The notes under the pieces: generated by a model
Told to the model about the DNA's origin: nothing
Databases searched by the model: none
Seen by the model: only the letters and a program-made list of their open reading frames with translations
Source of the DNA: JACJYM01 sp965230495
GTDB taxonomy: Bacteria > Bacteroidota > Bacteroidia > Chitinophagales > Saprospiraceae
Assembly: GCA_965230495.1 (NCBI GenBank)
Contig: OZ246004.1
Span: forward strand, 3,596,001 to 3,660,000
DNA length: 64,000 nucleotides
Direction of reading: 5' to 3'
Shown: positions 1 through 9,292 of the stretch, in pieces
How the letters are laid out: each line of letters starts with the position of its first letter
Numbering within the stretch: position 1 is the stretch's first letter
Program-made: the position numbers and the translations under genes

Positions 1-1219
1 TCTGAGTTTCGGAACTAATCCTTCAAATCTTCAAATTTCCGGTAAGGTTACTACGACAGAAGGAGATGCTATTCCAAATATTGAAATAATACTCGAAGGG
101 GGAGAAACGTTTAAAAAAACAAAATCTAATGCTAAAGGAGAGTTTGTTTTCAATGATTTAGCCGAAGCCAATGACTATGTAGTGAGAACCAATGAGACTG
201 AAACCAAGAGAGCACATTCACTGATGTCTTTGGTAAAACTTAATGATTACTTATTCGATTTATATGAATTCGATAATCCTTATGAATTTTTGATGTTAGA
301 TATAGATAACTCAAGGGAGTTAAATTATTTAGACATTGAAGAAATTAGAAATAGCCTACTATCTGACACTAAGTCAAAAAAGGAAATGTCTATATTTAGA
401 AATGATCTAATGGTAAACAACAATCAACAGTTTAAAGAATTGAACTTTTCTTACTATTACAAAAACTTGAATACTTCAGTGGAAGAAGCTGATTTTATTG
501 GCTTTCGTACAGATACGAAAAATATTACCAACAAGACTTTGAATCTTAATATAATTGATGAAAATATAGAAAAAAACCAATCAGTATTGGTTGAACTGTA
601 TGCTTCAAATTATGTTCATATGTCTGGTTCTTTAATTGAGTTGGAAATAGATAATAGTTTGTTAGATTTAAAAACTGTTAAAAGTGGAACCCTTCAATCA
701 AATAATTATTTTTACAAAATAGATAATGGAGCAAGGAACCAACGTATTCGTTTGTTGGAAACTTCTACCAAAGCAAAATCTATTTTTGACCAACCTATTT
801 ATCAACTGGAATTCGATGTTTTAGGAAACGGAAGCTTAAGAGATGCGATTAAGTTAAATAGTAATAGTCAAGCCGTTGGCACTAAATATGAGCTTTTCAA
901 TACGTCACTCGATATAAAGAGTAAAAAAGCAGAAGATAGAGCTGAGGAGATAGAAAAAATCGCTTTGCACCAAAATGCACCGAATCCTTTTAATGGATTA
1001 ACAACTATAAAATTCGAGTTGCCAACAAGGGAAACGGTCGAATGGCAACTGGTTGATATTTCGGGAAAGATTATTTGGCAGAGTTCTCAGGAGTATGAAA
1101 GAGGCATTCACGAACTAACATTGGACAAGAGTAGGTTTAGCTCCGGTGGAGGAGTATATAAATTGCATTTTAAAGCAGGAGATGTATTATTTACAAAATC
1201 TCTGTTTTGTCTTAGATAG
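1..1219 (+). CDS. T9SS-sorted secreted protein with dockerin-like and cohesin-like modules (5' partial)
   Basis: The frame is open from base 2, so the gene starts outside the window; a GTG at 182 is internal. In order I see a carboxypeptidase-regulatory/SdrD-B-like beta-sandwich (about 30-180 nt), a dockerin-like segment (about 215-365) with a calcium-loop-like run DIDNSRELNYLD, a cohesin-like beta-rich region (about 480-900), and a type A T9SS sorting domain (about 957-1216) beginning near NAPNPFNG and ending in a K-rich, F-rich tail. The family is exported across the outer membrane by T9SS and attached or released at the surface. The substrate or binding partner cannot be told. The same dockerin, cohesin-like, sorting-domain order recurs in the gene at 59060. 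The sorting domain is certain; the dockerin and cohesin calls rest on pattern only. Confidence 0.75.
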   Translation, partial: LSFGTNPSNLQISGKVTTTEGDAIPNIEIILEGGETFKKTKSNAKGEFVFNDLAEANDYVVRTNETETKRAHSLMSLVKLNDYLFDLYEFDNPYEFLMLDIDNSRELNYLDIEEIRNSLLSDTKSKKEMSIFRNDLMVNNNQQFKELNFSYYYKNLNTSVEEADFIGFRTDTKNITNKTLNLNIIDENIEKNQSVLVELYASNYVHMSGSLIELEIDNSLLDLKTVKSGTLQSNNYFYKIDNGARNQRIRLLETSTKAKSIFDQPIYQLEFDVLGNGSLRDAIKLNSNSQAVGTKYELFNTSLDIKSKKAEDRAEEIEKIALHQNAPNPFNGLTTIKFELPTRETVEWQLVDISGKIIWQSSQEYERGIHELTLDKSRFSSGGGVYKLHFKAGDVLFTKSLFCLR

Positions 1220-1427
1220 TGAAATTTTATATACTTAGGGGTGTGGTTTTTAAGGGAATATTATTTAAGAAAATAAATATCTGTTTTTAGGTGAATATTG
1301 TTGATCGATGACTCTTTTTTCCATCAATTATTTCAGAACTTTGTATAATTCCAGGTGGAGAAAGGAACTTTCAATTACTACATATATTAATTATTAACGC
1401 TGAATTTGTAATGCAATAAGTCTAACT

Positions 1428-2444
1428 ATGTTTTTTAAAACTATTGTACAAGGGAGATTGGAATTTGGAAAAGAAAGAAGCTTTTCCAAGGTGTTAAAAA
1501 TGTATCAGTACAGGGTAGAAAACTACCATAAGAATCTGGTTATTTTTAAGGAAGAAGAGCTTTTCGATCATGACAATTATACGTTGGAGATTCCTCGTTT
1601 TGTTGGAAATGTATCAGAAAAAGCTTATAAGAATACGATTAATATTTTGACTTATTGTGCTCAATTTGCTTTGACTGGATCTATTAGAGGTTGGATGATC
1701 AATGAAGGAGAAATAATGCATTTTGACACTATTGAACCTGATTCTGATAAAAAGGCTGTTCAATCATTTTTGAAAGGTCGCGATTTAGTAAAAAAAGAAG
1801 GAAAAGAAGACGAAGCTTTAGAACAACTTACGAAAGCGATAGAGAGATATGACAGGCATGCCATGGCTTATGAGAGGAGGGGTAAGGTCAATTTTATTCT
1901 CAAAAAATATCATGATGCCCTTCGGGATTACAACAAATGTATCAATTTGGATGATTCCATACCCACTGCCTTTTATGGTAAAGCGAAATGCTTGATGCTC
2001 AAAGAGGAATGGGAAGAAGCTATCGTAAACTTTGACCACACTATAAAAAAATCTATAGCCCTACAAACAGTTTATTGGAAAGCGAGAAGGTTAAAGGCTA
2101 AATGTCATATTAATTTAAAACAATATGACAAGGCTGAGTTTGACCTTAAATTGTTTACCAATAGGAAGTTTGGTAAAGACAATCCTAATTATGGATGGAA
2201 AAGATGGGCATATTTTTATTTTGGTTTTGTTTTAATGCAGAAACAAAATTTTAGTGACGCTCTGATTGCATTCGAAAAAGCATCCGAATTACCTGATGTA
2301 AATGATGGAATAAGCAAAGCGGCTCTTCTAAGATTAAGAGGTCAAGCGAAAAAGAGTGCGGGAAAAAACGGATTCGTAAAGGATATAAAGGATGCTGCTC
2401 AATTGGGAGACAAAGAAGCGGTAGCCCTGTTATCTGAAATGTAA
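1428..2444 (+). CDS. TPR-repeat protein, cytoplasmic
   Basis: 338 aa with no signal peptide. The first ~100 residues match no family I recognise. From about residue 105 there are consecutive tetratricopeptide repeats, seen as A-x3-Y/W-x3-G helices such as AMAYERRGKVNFILKKYHDA and AFYGKAKCLMLKEEWEEAI, continuing to about residue 300; the C-terminus (AAQLGDKEAVALL) resembles a Sel1-like closing helix. TPRs are protein-binding scaffolds and no catalytic motif is visible. It stands alone with 208 nt upstream and 119 nt downstream. The ATG at 1428 is the first in-frame start. Function unknown. Confidence 0.75.
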   Translation: MFFKTIVQGRLEFGKERSFSKVLKMYQYRVENYHKNLVIFKEEELFDHDNYTLEIPRFVGNVSEKAYKNTINILTYCAQFALTGSIRGWMINEGEIMHFDTIEPDSDKKAVQSFLKGRDLVKKEGKEDEALEQLTKAIERYDRHAMAYERRGKVNFILKKYHDALRDYNKCINLDDSIPTAFYGKAKCLMLKEEWEEAIVNFDHTIKKSIALQTVYWKARRLKAKCHINLKQYDKAEFDLKLFTNRKFGKDNPNYGWKRWAYFYFGFVLMQKQNFSDALIAFEKASELPDVNDGISKAALLRLRGQAKKSAGKNGFVKDIKDAAQLGDKEAVALLSEM

Positions 2445-2563
2445 AATTTCAATTTTAACATTCTGGTCGATCCCAAATTAGCCTTAGTAGATTAATTCTG
2501 GGAATTCGAAACACAATTGTTTAGTTAGATTCGATTAAGTTAATAGATCAACTAGCAAAAAAC

Positions 2564-5050
2564 ATGATATTCATTAAAGAAGGAACTTTTTGGACGATCT
2601 TATTTTTCCTTTCTCCTGTCTGGTTATATGCTCAACTAGAAGGTAAAGTAACAGATAACAAAGGAGAAGAATTACCCTTTACTACGATTTATATTGAAGG
2701 AACTACAATAGGAACTTCAGCAAATGAAAATGGATATTATAAGCTAGATATTCCAACAGGAGAGCACCACATTATATTTCAACATATTGGATATGATCCT
2801 GAGAAAAGAATAGTAAACGCAGAGGAGTTAGAAATATTGAATATTTCATTAAGTCCCTCTGAATTTTCTTTGGATGAAGTTACCATTGTAGCCGATGAAA
2901 ATCCAGCCATACCGATCATAAAAAAGACCATAGAGAAAAGGGATTTTTACAGAAAAAGCATTAAGAAATATAAAGCAAAGTTATATGCCAAGGGGATGGT
3001 AAAAATGCTTGAAACTCCAGAAAAAGTTCTAGGAGAAGAAATAGGGACGTTGGAAGGAATTCTTGATTCTACAGGGCAAGGAATAGTCTATCTTTCTGAA
3101 TCATTGTCAGATATTATCTATGAATATCCCGATAGAATAAAGGAGATCATGCATTCAAGTAAGGTAGCAGAAGGAGAATCAGGCTTTACTGCAAATATGC
3201 TTTCCAATGTTTACTTCAATGTGAATGATGAATATTACGAATTCAATAGAACGGTGATGTCTCCCATTGCTGATAATGCACTTATGAATTATGATTATGA
3301 ACTAGAAGGTGTTTCAATTGGAAAAAATGGACGATTGATCAATAAGATAAAGGTAATTCCTAGCTCCAAAAACAGGCCTTTGTTTTTTGGACATTTATAT
3401 ATAGAAGAGGATACCTGGAGGACAACAGAAGTGTCTTTATGTTTAACAGGTAAGGCGGTTCAGACATACTTTTTTGATACAATAACCATTGCACAAGTTT
3501 TATTACCAATAAGCGATGAACAGTATGCGGTATTCCATCAACAAATGTCTTTTGGTGCGGGATTATTCGGATTTAAAATGAAAGGAGAGTTCACTCATAT
3601 TTTTTCAGATTATGATTTAAATGTTATGCTTGATAAAGAGTTGAAAAATGACTCTGAGGTTTTTAGGTTACTTGAGGACTCCGAAGAAAAAGAGGTAGAT
3701 TATTGGAATGAACATAGACCTATTCCATTGACAGAGACTGAAACGAAAGAGTATGTTAGGAAGGACAGTTTGACTAAGCTTTGGAGTTCAGAGGAATATA
3801 GAGATAGTATTGATCGTGTCGAGAACAGATTTAGCTGGTCGGATATATTTTTTGGATATGAATTCAACAAATCTTTTGATTATCTCACTTACAGTATTAG
3901 TTCCCCTCTTTTTTCTTACCGATTTAACCCAGTAGAGGGCTCAAGTCTGAGTACGAATATCTCTATGGTAAAAAGGAATAAAGAAAGAACTAAAAGATTT
4001 AAAGGGAAACTCAAATTAGGTTATGGATTTTCTGATGAAAGGGTTAAGGCAGCCCTTAATTTGGAGTATAGGACCAATAGAATTAACAATGAGACCTTTC
4101 ACTTGAGTCTGGCAGATGACTATTTTGAGTTTAATAGTAAAAAACCAGTACCTAAACCTATAGCAACATACGCGGCATTATTTTATAAAAAGAATTATCT
4201 GAGACTATACCAAGCCAGAAGATTGAGACTGGGTTATATGCGAGAACTGAAAAATGGTTTATGGGGATTTAGTTCGGTACTAACAGGAAAGAGAACACCT
4301 TTATTTATCAATAGTCATTATAGTTTTTTCGATAAAGAAGAGTTATATGAATCCAATAATCCTGTAGAGCCAAACAATTATTCTGATGCGTTTGACGAAC
4401 ATTATTTTACGGAAATCCGAGTTGGATTCCTTATTAGACCGTTTCAGAAATATAATAGTTATGGAAAGTACCGAGAACGTATTAGATCTAATTGGCCTGA
4501 TATAAGAATAACTTATAGAAAAGCACTTAAAGATGTATATGATGGACAGAATACGGACTTTGATAAACTGAATATTGTAATTGAAGATCGATATTTGAAT
4601 CTAAAAATGTTTGGTCATCTCAGTTATCACCTGGATGCGGGAACGTTTTTATCGGATAATAGAAGCTACATGATGGACTTTAATCATTTTTACAGTAATG
4701 AAAGCATCTTTGGAGCATCAGACAATTATTATAGAGCGTTTAAACTTATGCCCCACTATGACTATAGCACTTCTAACGACTATCTAAATGTTCATCTGTC
4801 GCATCATTGGGATGGATACGTTTTGGATAGGATTCCTATTTTGAATAGAATCGGAACCGGGTTAGTGATAGAGGCAAAATCTCTCCTTAGAGAAAGTCAG
4901 GATAATTATTACGAATTTTCAATTGGTCTTGAAGGTATTGGCTTTTCCGTGTTTAGAATATTAAGGCTTGACTATGCTTGGTCCTTAGATGATGGTGGGT
5001 TATTGGATAGAGGAGTTATTATTGGAACTTCTCTTGGTTTTGGAGATTAA
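2564..5050 (+). CDS. DUF5686/carboxypeptidase-regulatory-like domain outer-membrane protein
   Basis: 828 aa. Signal peptide (about 1-23, ending LYAQ), then a carboxypeptidase-D regulatory-like domain (about 24-110: LEGKVTDNKGEELPFTTIYI ... TSANENGYYKLDIPTGEHHI), then the DUF5686 region beginning PIIKKTIEKRDFYRK and running to the end with many alternating aromatic beta-strands typical of an outer-membrane barrel. Length and order match the DUF5686 family, which is widespread in Bacteroidota and has no defined biochemical role. It lacks a TonB plug, so it is not a SusC-type receptor. The final residues GTSLGFGD suit a terminal barrel strand. It converges on the small membrane protein at 5056, with only 5 nt between them. 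Confidence 0.85.
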   Translation: MIFIKEGTFWTILFFLSPVWLYAQLEGKVTDNKGEELPFTTIYIEGTTIGTSANENGYYKLDIPTGEHHIIFQHIGYDPEKRIVNAEELEILNISLSPSEFSLDEVTIVADENPAIPIIKKTIEKRDFYRKSIKKYKAKLYAKGMVKMLETPEKVLGEEIGTLEGILDSTGQGIVYLSESLSDIIYEYPDRIKEIMHSSKVAEGESGFTANMLSNVYFNVNDEYYEFNRTVMSPIADNALMNYDYELEGVSIGKNGRLINKIKVIPSSKNRPLFFGHLYIEEDTWRTTEVSLCLTGKAVQTYFFDTITIAQVLLPISDEQYAVFHQQMSFGAGLFGFKMKGEFTHIFSDYDLNVMLDKELKNDSEVFRLLEDSEEKEVDYWNEHRPIPLTETETKEYVRKDSLTKLWSSEEYRDSIDRVENRFSWSDIFFGYEFNKSFDYLTYSISSPLFSYRFNPVEGSSLSTNISMVKRNKERTKRFKGKLKLGYGFSDERVKAALNLEYRTNRINNETFHLSLADDYFEFNSKKPVPKPIATYAALFYKKNYLRLYQARRLRLGYMRELKNGLWGFSSVLTGKRTPLFINSHYSFFDKEELYESNNPVEPNNYSDAFDEHYFTEIRVGFLIRPFQKYNSYGKYRERIRSNWPDIRITYRKALKDVYDGQNTDFDKLNIVIEDRYLNLKMFGHLSYHLDAGTFLSDNRSYMMDFNHFYSNESIFGASDNYYRAFKLMPHYDYSTSNDYLNVHLSHHWDGYVLDRIPILNRIGTGLVIEAKSLLRESQDNYYEFSIGLEGIGFSVFRILRLDYAWSLDDGGLLDRGVIIGTSLGFGD

Positions 5051-5055
5051 GCTAA

Positions 5056-5430
5056 TTAAAAAAAGTAGGCTCCATGCCAAAGTAAGACTATTCCTAAGCC
5101 TAATATTAATACTAGCATTATAGAATAAGTAGTTCCGTCGATTTTGTTCAATATATAATTCTTATAGTTAGGAAATCCTATGAGCATAATTCCTTTAAGA
5201 ATGGCTAAATATCCAAATACGGTTAAAATTGTATAAATATCAGAATTCCATTCGGCATAAAGACATATCTGAACTAATCCCAAAATCAATGCGATAAATC
5301 CGGCTAAATATCCAAAATTATTCTCCTTTGATAGTTTAAGTAAGGTATTTCTACTATTCGGACTAAAAATTAAGGTTAACGAGGCAATGACTAAGTATAA
5401 TCCCCAGAATTTGGCCAGTTGAACTTCCAT
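5056..5430 (-). CDS. Small four-helix membrane protein
   Basis: 124 aa, very hydrophobic. Four likely transmembrane helices at about residues 5-22, 40-58, 66-85 and 102-121, separated by short charged loops. The second loop carries an ILKGI motif and the protein ends HGAYFF. I do not recognise the family. It resembles short DUF-type inner-membrane proteins of Bacteroidota and no catalytic residues stand out. The gene is a separate unit with about 100 nt to the next minus-strand gene. Confidence 0.65.
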   Translation of the reverse strand: MEVQLAKFWGLYLVIASLTLIFSPNSRNTLLKLSKENNFGYLAGFIALILGLVQICLYAEWNSDIYTILTVFGYLAILKGIMLIGFPNYKNYILNKIDGTTYSIMLVLILGLGIVLLWHGAYFF

Positions 5431-5529
5431 TATCTAATATTTACTATTTAAATATATGTTTTAATACTGTGCCAATTAATGATTTAGGTCATCGGACTTA
5501 ATGATTTGTTTCTGATGTGGAATGTAACG

Positions 5530-5847
5530 CTATTGAACCAAAATCTTTTTCACTTGAGTGCTGTCATCTATTTCAATATCACCAGGGTGCTTGGGAATGG
5601 AAGGTTTGCGAGGAAAAGAAATACTGTCAAGCAAGGAAAGATTGAGCTCATCTATTAAGAGCTCATCTACTTTTTCGACGGCTTCTTCATACGCCCGATT
5701 TTTACAGTCTTCTAATTTCTTCTGTAAGTATTGGTTTTGTCTACTATTCAGCCTCTGGTTGATCAAATCATAGTCAAATTCATTTTGATCGGGCATACAA
5801 GAAGAGATATCTAAAAGGACAAAAAGGAAGAAAAGAATCTGTCTCAT
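5530..5847 (-). CDS. Small lipoprotein (hypothetical)
   Basis: 105 aa. Short basic start and hydrophobic core followed by a lipobox-like DISSC, so a lipidated N-terminus at Cys17 is likely. The mature part is charged and helical up to a proline-rich stretch (FPRKPSIPKHPGDIEIDD). No family recognised. It follows a second tiny lipoprotein by 6 nt and lies downstream of lptB on the same strand, so the three are probably cotranscribed. Confidence 0.6.
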   Translation of the reverse strand: MRQILFFLFVLLDISSCMPDQNEFDYDLINQRLNSRQNQYLQKKLEDCKNRAYEEAVEKVDELLIDELNLSLLDSISFPRKPSIPKHPGDIEIDDSTQVKKILVQ

Positions 5848-5853
5848 TGAGCT

Positions 5854-6096
5854 TTATTTAAAAAGTTTTTTAATCTCTTCCGTTCTTACAGGTTTGATTG
5901 AGTCTATCACCTCTTGCATATAATTTGTATATATGGAATCACATAATCTTTCACTATGCTTTCTTAAAGAATCGAACTGAACTCCATACAGGGAGTCAGC
6001 ATATTTTCGTTCTTTTTCGGAAATGGTTGTTCTCTTGTCCGGAGTGCATGAAAAAGTCAAAAACATTATCAATACGAATAAACTAAGCCTCTTCAT
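5854..6096 (-). CDS. Small lipoprotein (hypothetical), translationally coupled to lptB
   Basis: 80 aa from the ATG at 6096; a longer start at 6123 is possible but would put nine polar residues before the signal peptide. MKRLSLFVLIMFLTFSC is a clean SPII signal with the lipid Cys at residue 17. The rest is short, helical and highly charged, with three SLYG/DSI-type segments. The start lies inside the 3' end of lptB (14-nt overlap), which implies coupling. Function unknown; the location suggests an envelope role. Confidence 0.6.
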   Translation of the reverse strand: MKRLSLFVLIMFLTFSCTPDKRTTISEKERKYADSLYGVQFDSLRKHSERLCDSIYTNYMQEVIDSIKPVRTEEIKKLFK

Positions 6097-6832
6097 CAAA
6101 TATTTTTTTCTTTCTAAGCTCAAAGTTTTTACCCAGGTATACTTTTCTTACCATTTCATCTGCGGCTAATTCTTCAGCAGTTCCAGCTTTCAAAATCTTC
6201 CCTTCGAACATTAGATAAGCTCTTTCTGTAATAGAGAGTGTCTCCTGAACATTATGATCGGTAATCAAAATTCCAATATTTTTATCTTTTAACTTTGATA
6301 CAATAAACTGGATATCTTCAACCGCAATTGGATCAATACCTGCAAAAGGCTCGTCCAGTAAAATAAATTTTGGGTCTGATGCCAAGGCACGGGCTATTTC
6401 GGTTCTTCTCCTTTCTCCTCCAGAGAGAGAATCTCCTATGTTGGTACGAACCTTATGTAGTCTAAATTCGTCAATAAGTGATTCTAACTTGTCTTTTTGT
6501 TCTTGTTTTGATAGTGGAGTCATTTCTAAGACAGCTCTAATATTATCCTCTACCGATAATTTTCTAAATATGGAAGCCTCTTGAGGGAGATAGCCCACTC
6601 CTTTTTGGGCTCGTTGATACATTGCCAGAGAGGTGATTTCGGAACTATCCAGATAAACATTGCCATCGTTCGGCTTAACAAATCCCACAATCATGTAAAA
6701 AGTAGTGGTTTTACCAGCACCATTGGGACCAAGTAAACCAACAATTTCACCCTGACTCACCTCTATGGAAACTTGGTTTACAACGGTTCTAGCACCATAT
6801 TTTTTTACAAGATTTTCGGCTCTTAATTTCAT
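6083..6832 (-). CDS. lptB: LPS export ABC transporter ATP-binding protein LptB
   Basis: 249 aa, the usual LptB length. ATPase that powers extraction of lipopolysaccharide from the inner membrane by LptF/LptG and its push along the Lpt bridge. Visible motifs: Walker A GPNGAGKT (35-42), Q-loop Q84, signature LSGGE (136-140), Walker B ILLDEP (157-162) and switch His193 in TDHN. The GIDP after Walker B and the YLPQEASIFRKLSVEDN stretch are LptB-specific. It is followed on the same strand by two tiny lipoproteins; no lptF, lptG, lptA or lptC gene lies nearby. The C-terminal extension after FELRKKK is short. Confidence 0.95.
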   Translation of the reverse strand: MKLRAENLVKKYGARTVVNQVSIEVSQGEIVGLLGPNGAGKTTTFYMIVGFVKPNDGNVYLDSSEITSLAMYQRAQKGVGYLPQEASIFRKLSVEDNIRAVLEMTPLSKQEQKDKLESLIDEFRLHKVRTNIGDSLSGGERRRTEIARALASDPKFILLDEPFAGIDPIAVEDIQFIVSKLKDKNIGILITDHNVQETLSITERAYLMFEGKILKAGTAEELAADEMVRKVYLGKNFELRKKKIFDEEA

Positions 6833-6952
6833 CTGTTTATTTTGTGCTTTTTAAAGGTTAGGTGTAACTTGTAAACAATCATCTGCCTTTTTTTACAAGA
6901 TTCTATATGAATAATTTTTCCAACCCCTATTAAATTGTCGTAGTTCCAATAT

Positions 6953-8551
6953 TTATTTCGTAGATGCTTCATTGGTTGATTTTTTTTCATTCCAAATCAG
7001 AACATCTTCTAATTCCCAATTAGCCCTTAAGTCTTCGAGCTCATAAACCTTAAACCTTTCGGCTTGTCTTTTCTCCCAATAGTTTGCAGGAGTCCAAACT
7101 CCATTCTTGTCTACATCTTCTAAAATTGTAATAAAATATTTACCTGGAGCTACGAAGTCTTTTTCCAATGTAAATGAGTTGTTATCTGAGTGTATTATCT
7201 CAGCGAGTTTTTCTTTTTTACTTTCTAGTTTAATAATATATTGATCAGCAGCGATCAATGAGTCAATCTGTATACTTATTTTTCCTAAGTCCTCATCATT
7301 TAGTATCCGAAAAGAAGTACTTATTGTGTCCAAAGTATTTCCAAATATATCAGTTATTGCATCAGGTAATATGGTGATCGAATAACTGCTATCTTGCTTA
7401 AAAGGATACCCAATTCGTAACATGTTATTTTCGAAATATAATCCCTTTTTGATTTTGAGACTGTCATTAACAAGAATGAATTCTTGATTTAAACTTTCGA
7501 TAGGGTGATTAAAAGAAAAAAAGAGACTGTCCTTTCTACTTAAGGTTTTTCGGAATTTTTGATCAATTAAATTGAATTCGTCGGGATAGGAAAGGCTAGT
7601 GTCTCTATAGGTAACAATGGTGTCATCGCCAATATATAGTAAAGTGCTGTCGATGGTACTTTCTCCAAATAATAGCAGTGTATCTTTCTGTGGATAGTGG
7701 AAATAAAAGATGTTAGAGGGTTCTGTAATGAAATTAGTTTTTTCAGGAGAAGAATCAAAAAGCAATTTAGTAATACCCCGGTGAGTGCTCACATTTTTAA
7801 GATACCTAGGGATAGTAAGGGATTTAGATATTTCCAACTTAAAATCTGTCGAACTAGAGTCATTTAACATAATAAGACTATCTAGAAAACCAATTCTTTC
7901 GGTAGCTTCGTCATACTTGAGATTAAGATTTAAATCTTCAAATGCCGCCATTCTGAAAGTATCAGATTTAAGGTTTCCTAATCTAAATCTTCCTTCTTTA
8001 TCTGTTTTGGCCAGGTAAAAAGGGCGATTTTTGACAATAACACTATCCGTCAAATCATCATAAAGTGCTACTAGAATGTTTTCAACCGCTTTACCTTCAT
8101 ATGCATCTGCAATTTGTCCCTTTAGTTGTAGGGAATCAATTTGATCACCTGTGGAAAAAACGAAAGTAAAGTTTTTTAAGGCATTACCAGCTCTATAATC
8201 GACTATACTCTCACCAAAATTTATTACATAAGTGGCGTTTGGTTTTAATTCTTCTTTTTCATCAAATATGAAGCTAAGTTTTTTTAGTCTGGCTTCTATT
8301 TTAGGTTTGTACGATAAAGGTGGAGAAACTACCAATTGTTTACTAACATTTTTTAGTTCGATATACTCATCGAAATAAAGTTCGAAAGACTTTTTGGTAA
8401 ACTGAGTTTGTTCATTTTTTTCAGACTTAATCAAGTCTAAAACAGGGGGATCTTCATCTGGATCACCACCAGTTGGTGTGCCGAAGCTGGCACAACTTTG
8501 AAGAGCTGTAAGAACAGCCATTAACATGGATATGTAAATCGTAAGTCTCAC
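6953..8551 (-). CDS. Ig-like (Big_5-type) domain lipoprotein
   Basis: 532 aa. Signal peptide with lipobox ALQSC (Cys20), then a glycine/proline linker GTPTGGDPDEDPPV and an SbsA/Big_5-type Ig-like domain (about 35-135), seen as FELYFDEYIELKNVSKQLVVSP and ending TYVINFGESIVDYRAGN..FTFVFSTG. A SpaA/CNA-B-like region follows (about 140-240: KGQIADAYEGKAVENILVAL ... DKEGRFRLGNLKSDTFRM), then more beta-sandwich sequence to the end. This architecture is common in Bacteroidota as an 'Ig-like domain-containing protein' of unknown role. It is 120 nt upstream of lptB on the same strand and may be in the same transcript. Confidence 0.8.
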   Translation of the reverse strand: MRLTIYISMLMAVLTALQSCASFGTPTGGDPDEDPPVLDLIKSEKNEQTQFTKKSFELYFDEYIELKNVSKQLVVSPPLSYKPKIEARLKKLSFIFDEKEELKPNATYVINFGESIVDYRAGNALKNFTFVFSTGDQIDSLQLKGQIADAYEGKAVENILVALYDDLTDSVIVKNRPFYLAKTDKEGRFRLGNLKSDTFRMAAFEDLNLNLKYDEATERIGFLDSLIMLNDSSSTDFKLEISKSLTIPRYLKNVSTHRGITKLLFDSSPEKTNFITEPSNIFYFHYPQKDTLLLFGESTIDSTLLYIGDDTIVTYRDTSLSYPDEFNLIDQKFRKTLSRKDSLFFSFNHPIESLNQEFILVNDSLKIKKGLYFENNMLRIGYPFKQDSSYSITILPDAITDIFGNTLDTISTSFRILNDEDLGKISIQIDSLIAADQYIIKLESKKEKLAEIIHSDNNSFTLEKDFVAPGKYFITILEDVDKNGVWTPANYWEKRQAERFKVYELEDLRANWELEDVLIWNEKKSTNEASTK

Positions 8552-8772
8552 TTAAGGCAAAAATATCATAATATTCAACGTTTGTCATTGGACTTTAACA
8601 TTTTCTAATCTGAATAATAAGTGAATTAATAAAAGTTTAACAATAAAACTTAATCCTGCTTCTCACAACCAGTGTTTCTCATCTTTTTGACAGGATATTT
8701 CTGAAAATAAGTTTTCTTACTACCCAACCTTTTTTAGGATACAAATCGTTTATGATATTAAATTGTATAATC

Positions 8773-9198
8773 ATGAAGAAAATAGCATTATTCTTTTTAG
8801 GAATTATTTTTTTAACTAGTTGTTCTGATAATGATTCGCGAAAAAGTGATCGATTTATCGGAGAATGGAGCCTTGTTGCAGTAGAAGGTGGGATAACTGG
8901 GGTAGCGTGTATATTTGAAATCGGTGATATTACATGGATGTTTGAAGAAGCGGATCTCACTATTAAAAATGACGTTCTTTATCCTGAGCAGCTGTCTTCG
9001 TCTGATTGTAGCATCAATTTTTCGAAAAAAACATCTTCATACTTTACGATAGAAAATGATAGAGGGCTCTTTTTGATTGTTGATGATATAGAGATAGGAG
9101 CTATTGTTTTTACAACAAACGGTTTTTGGATAGATAAAAATAAGCATTCGGATAATGATCTCGCTGATGCTCCAATTTGGACTTTTGAAAAAAAGTGA
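8773..9198 (+). CDS. Lipocalin-like lipoprotein
   Basis: 141 aa from the ATG at 8773, which places MKKIALFFLGIIFLTSC directly as an SPII signal (Cys17); an upstream ATG at 8752 only adds seven residues. The mature part begins with a GEWSLVAVEGG strand and contains DLTIKNDVLY and WTFEKK at the end, the strand pattern of small lipocalin-like META/DUF4923-type lipoproteins. No ligand can be inferred. Single-gene unit between divergent or convergent minus-strand genes. Confidence 0.65.
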   Translation: MKKIALFFLGIIFLTSCSDNDSRKSDRFIGEWSLVAVEGGITGVACIFEIGDITWMFEEADLTIKNDVLYPEQLSSSDCSINFSKKTSSYFTIENDRGLFLIVDDIEIGAIVFTTNGFWIDKNKHSDNDLADAPIWTFEKK

Positions 9199-9292
9199 GA
9201 TTCCGTAAGCATGTTATAAAACATCTCTAAATTGTTCTTGAAAGATAATTAGTGTTAGTTGGTAACTAATAAGAATTGTTTAATATTAATTA

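Noticed and set aside
9199..9292. Hairpin ATGTT-ATAA-AACAT between the lipocalin-like and CDF genes
   Set aside because: Short stem without a T tract on either strand; not clear enough for a terminator call.
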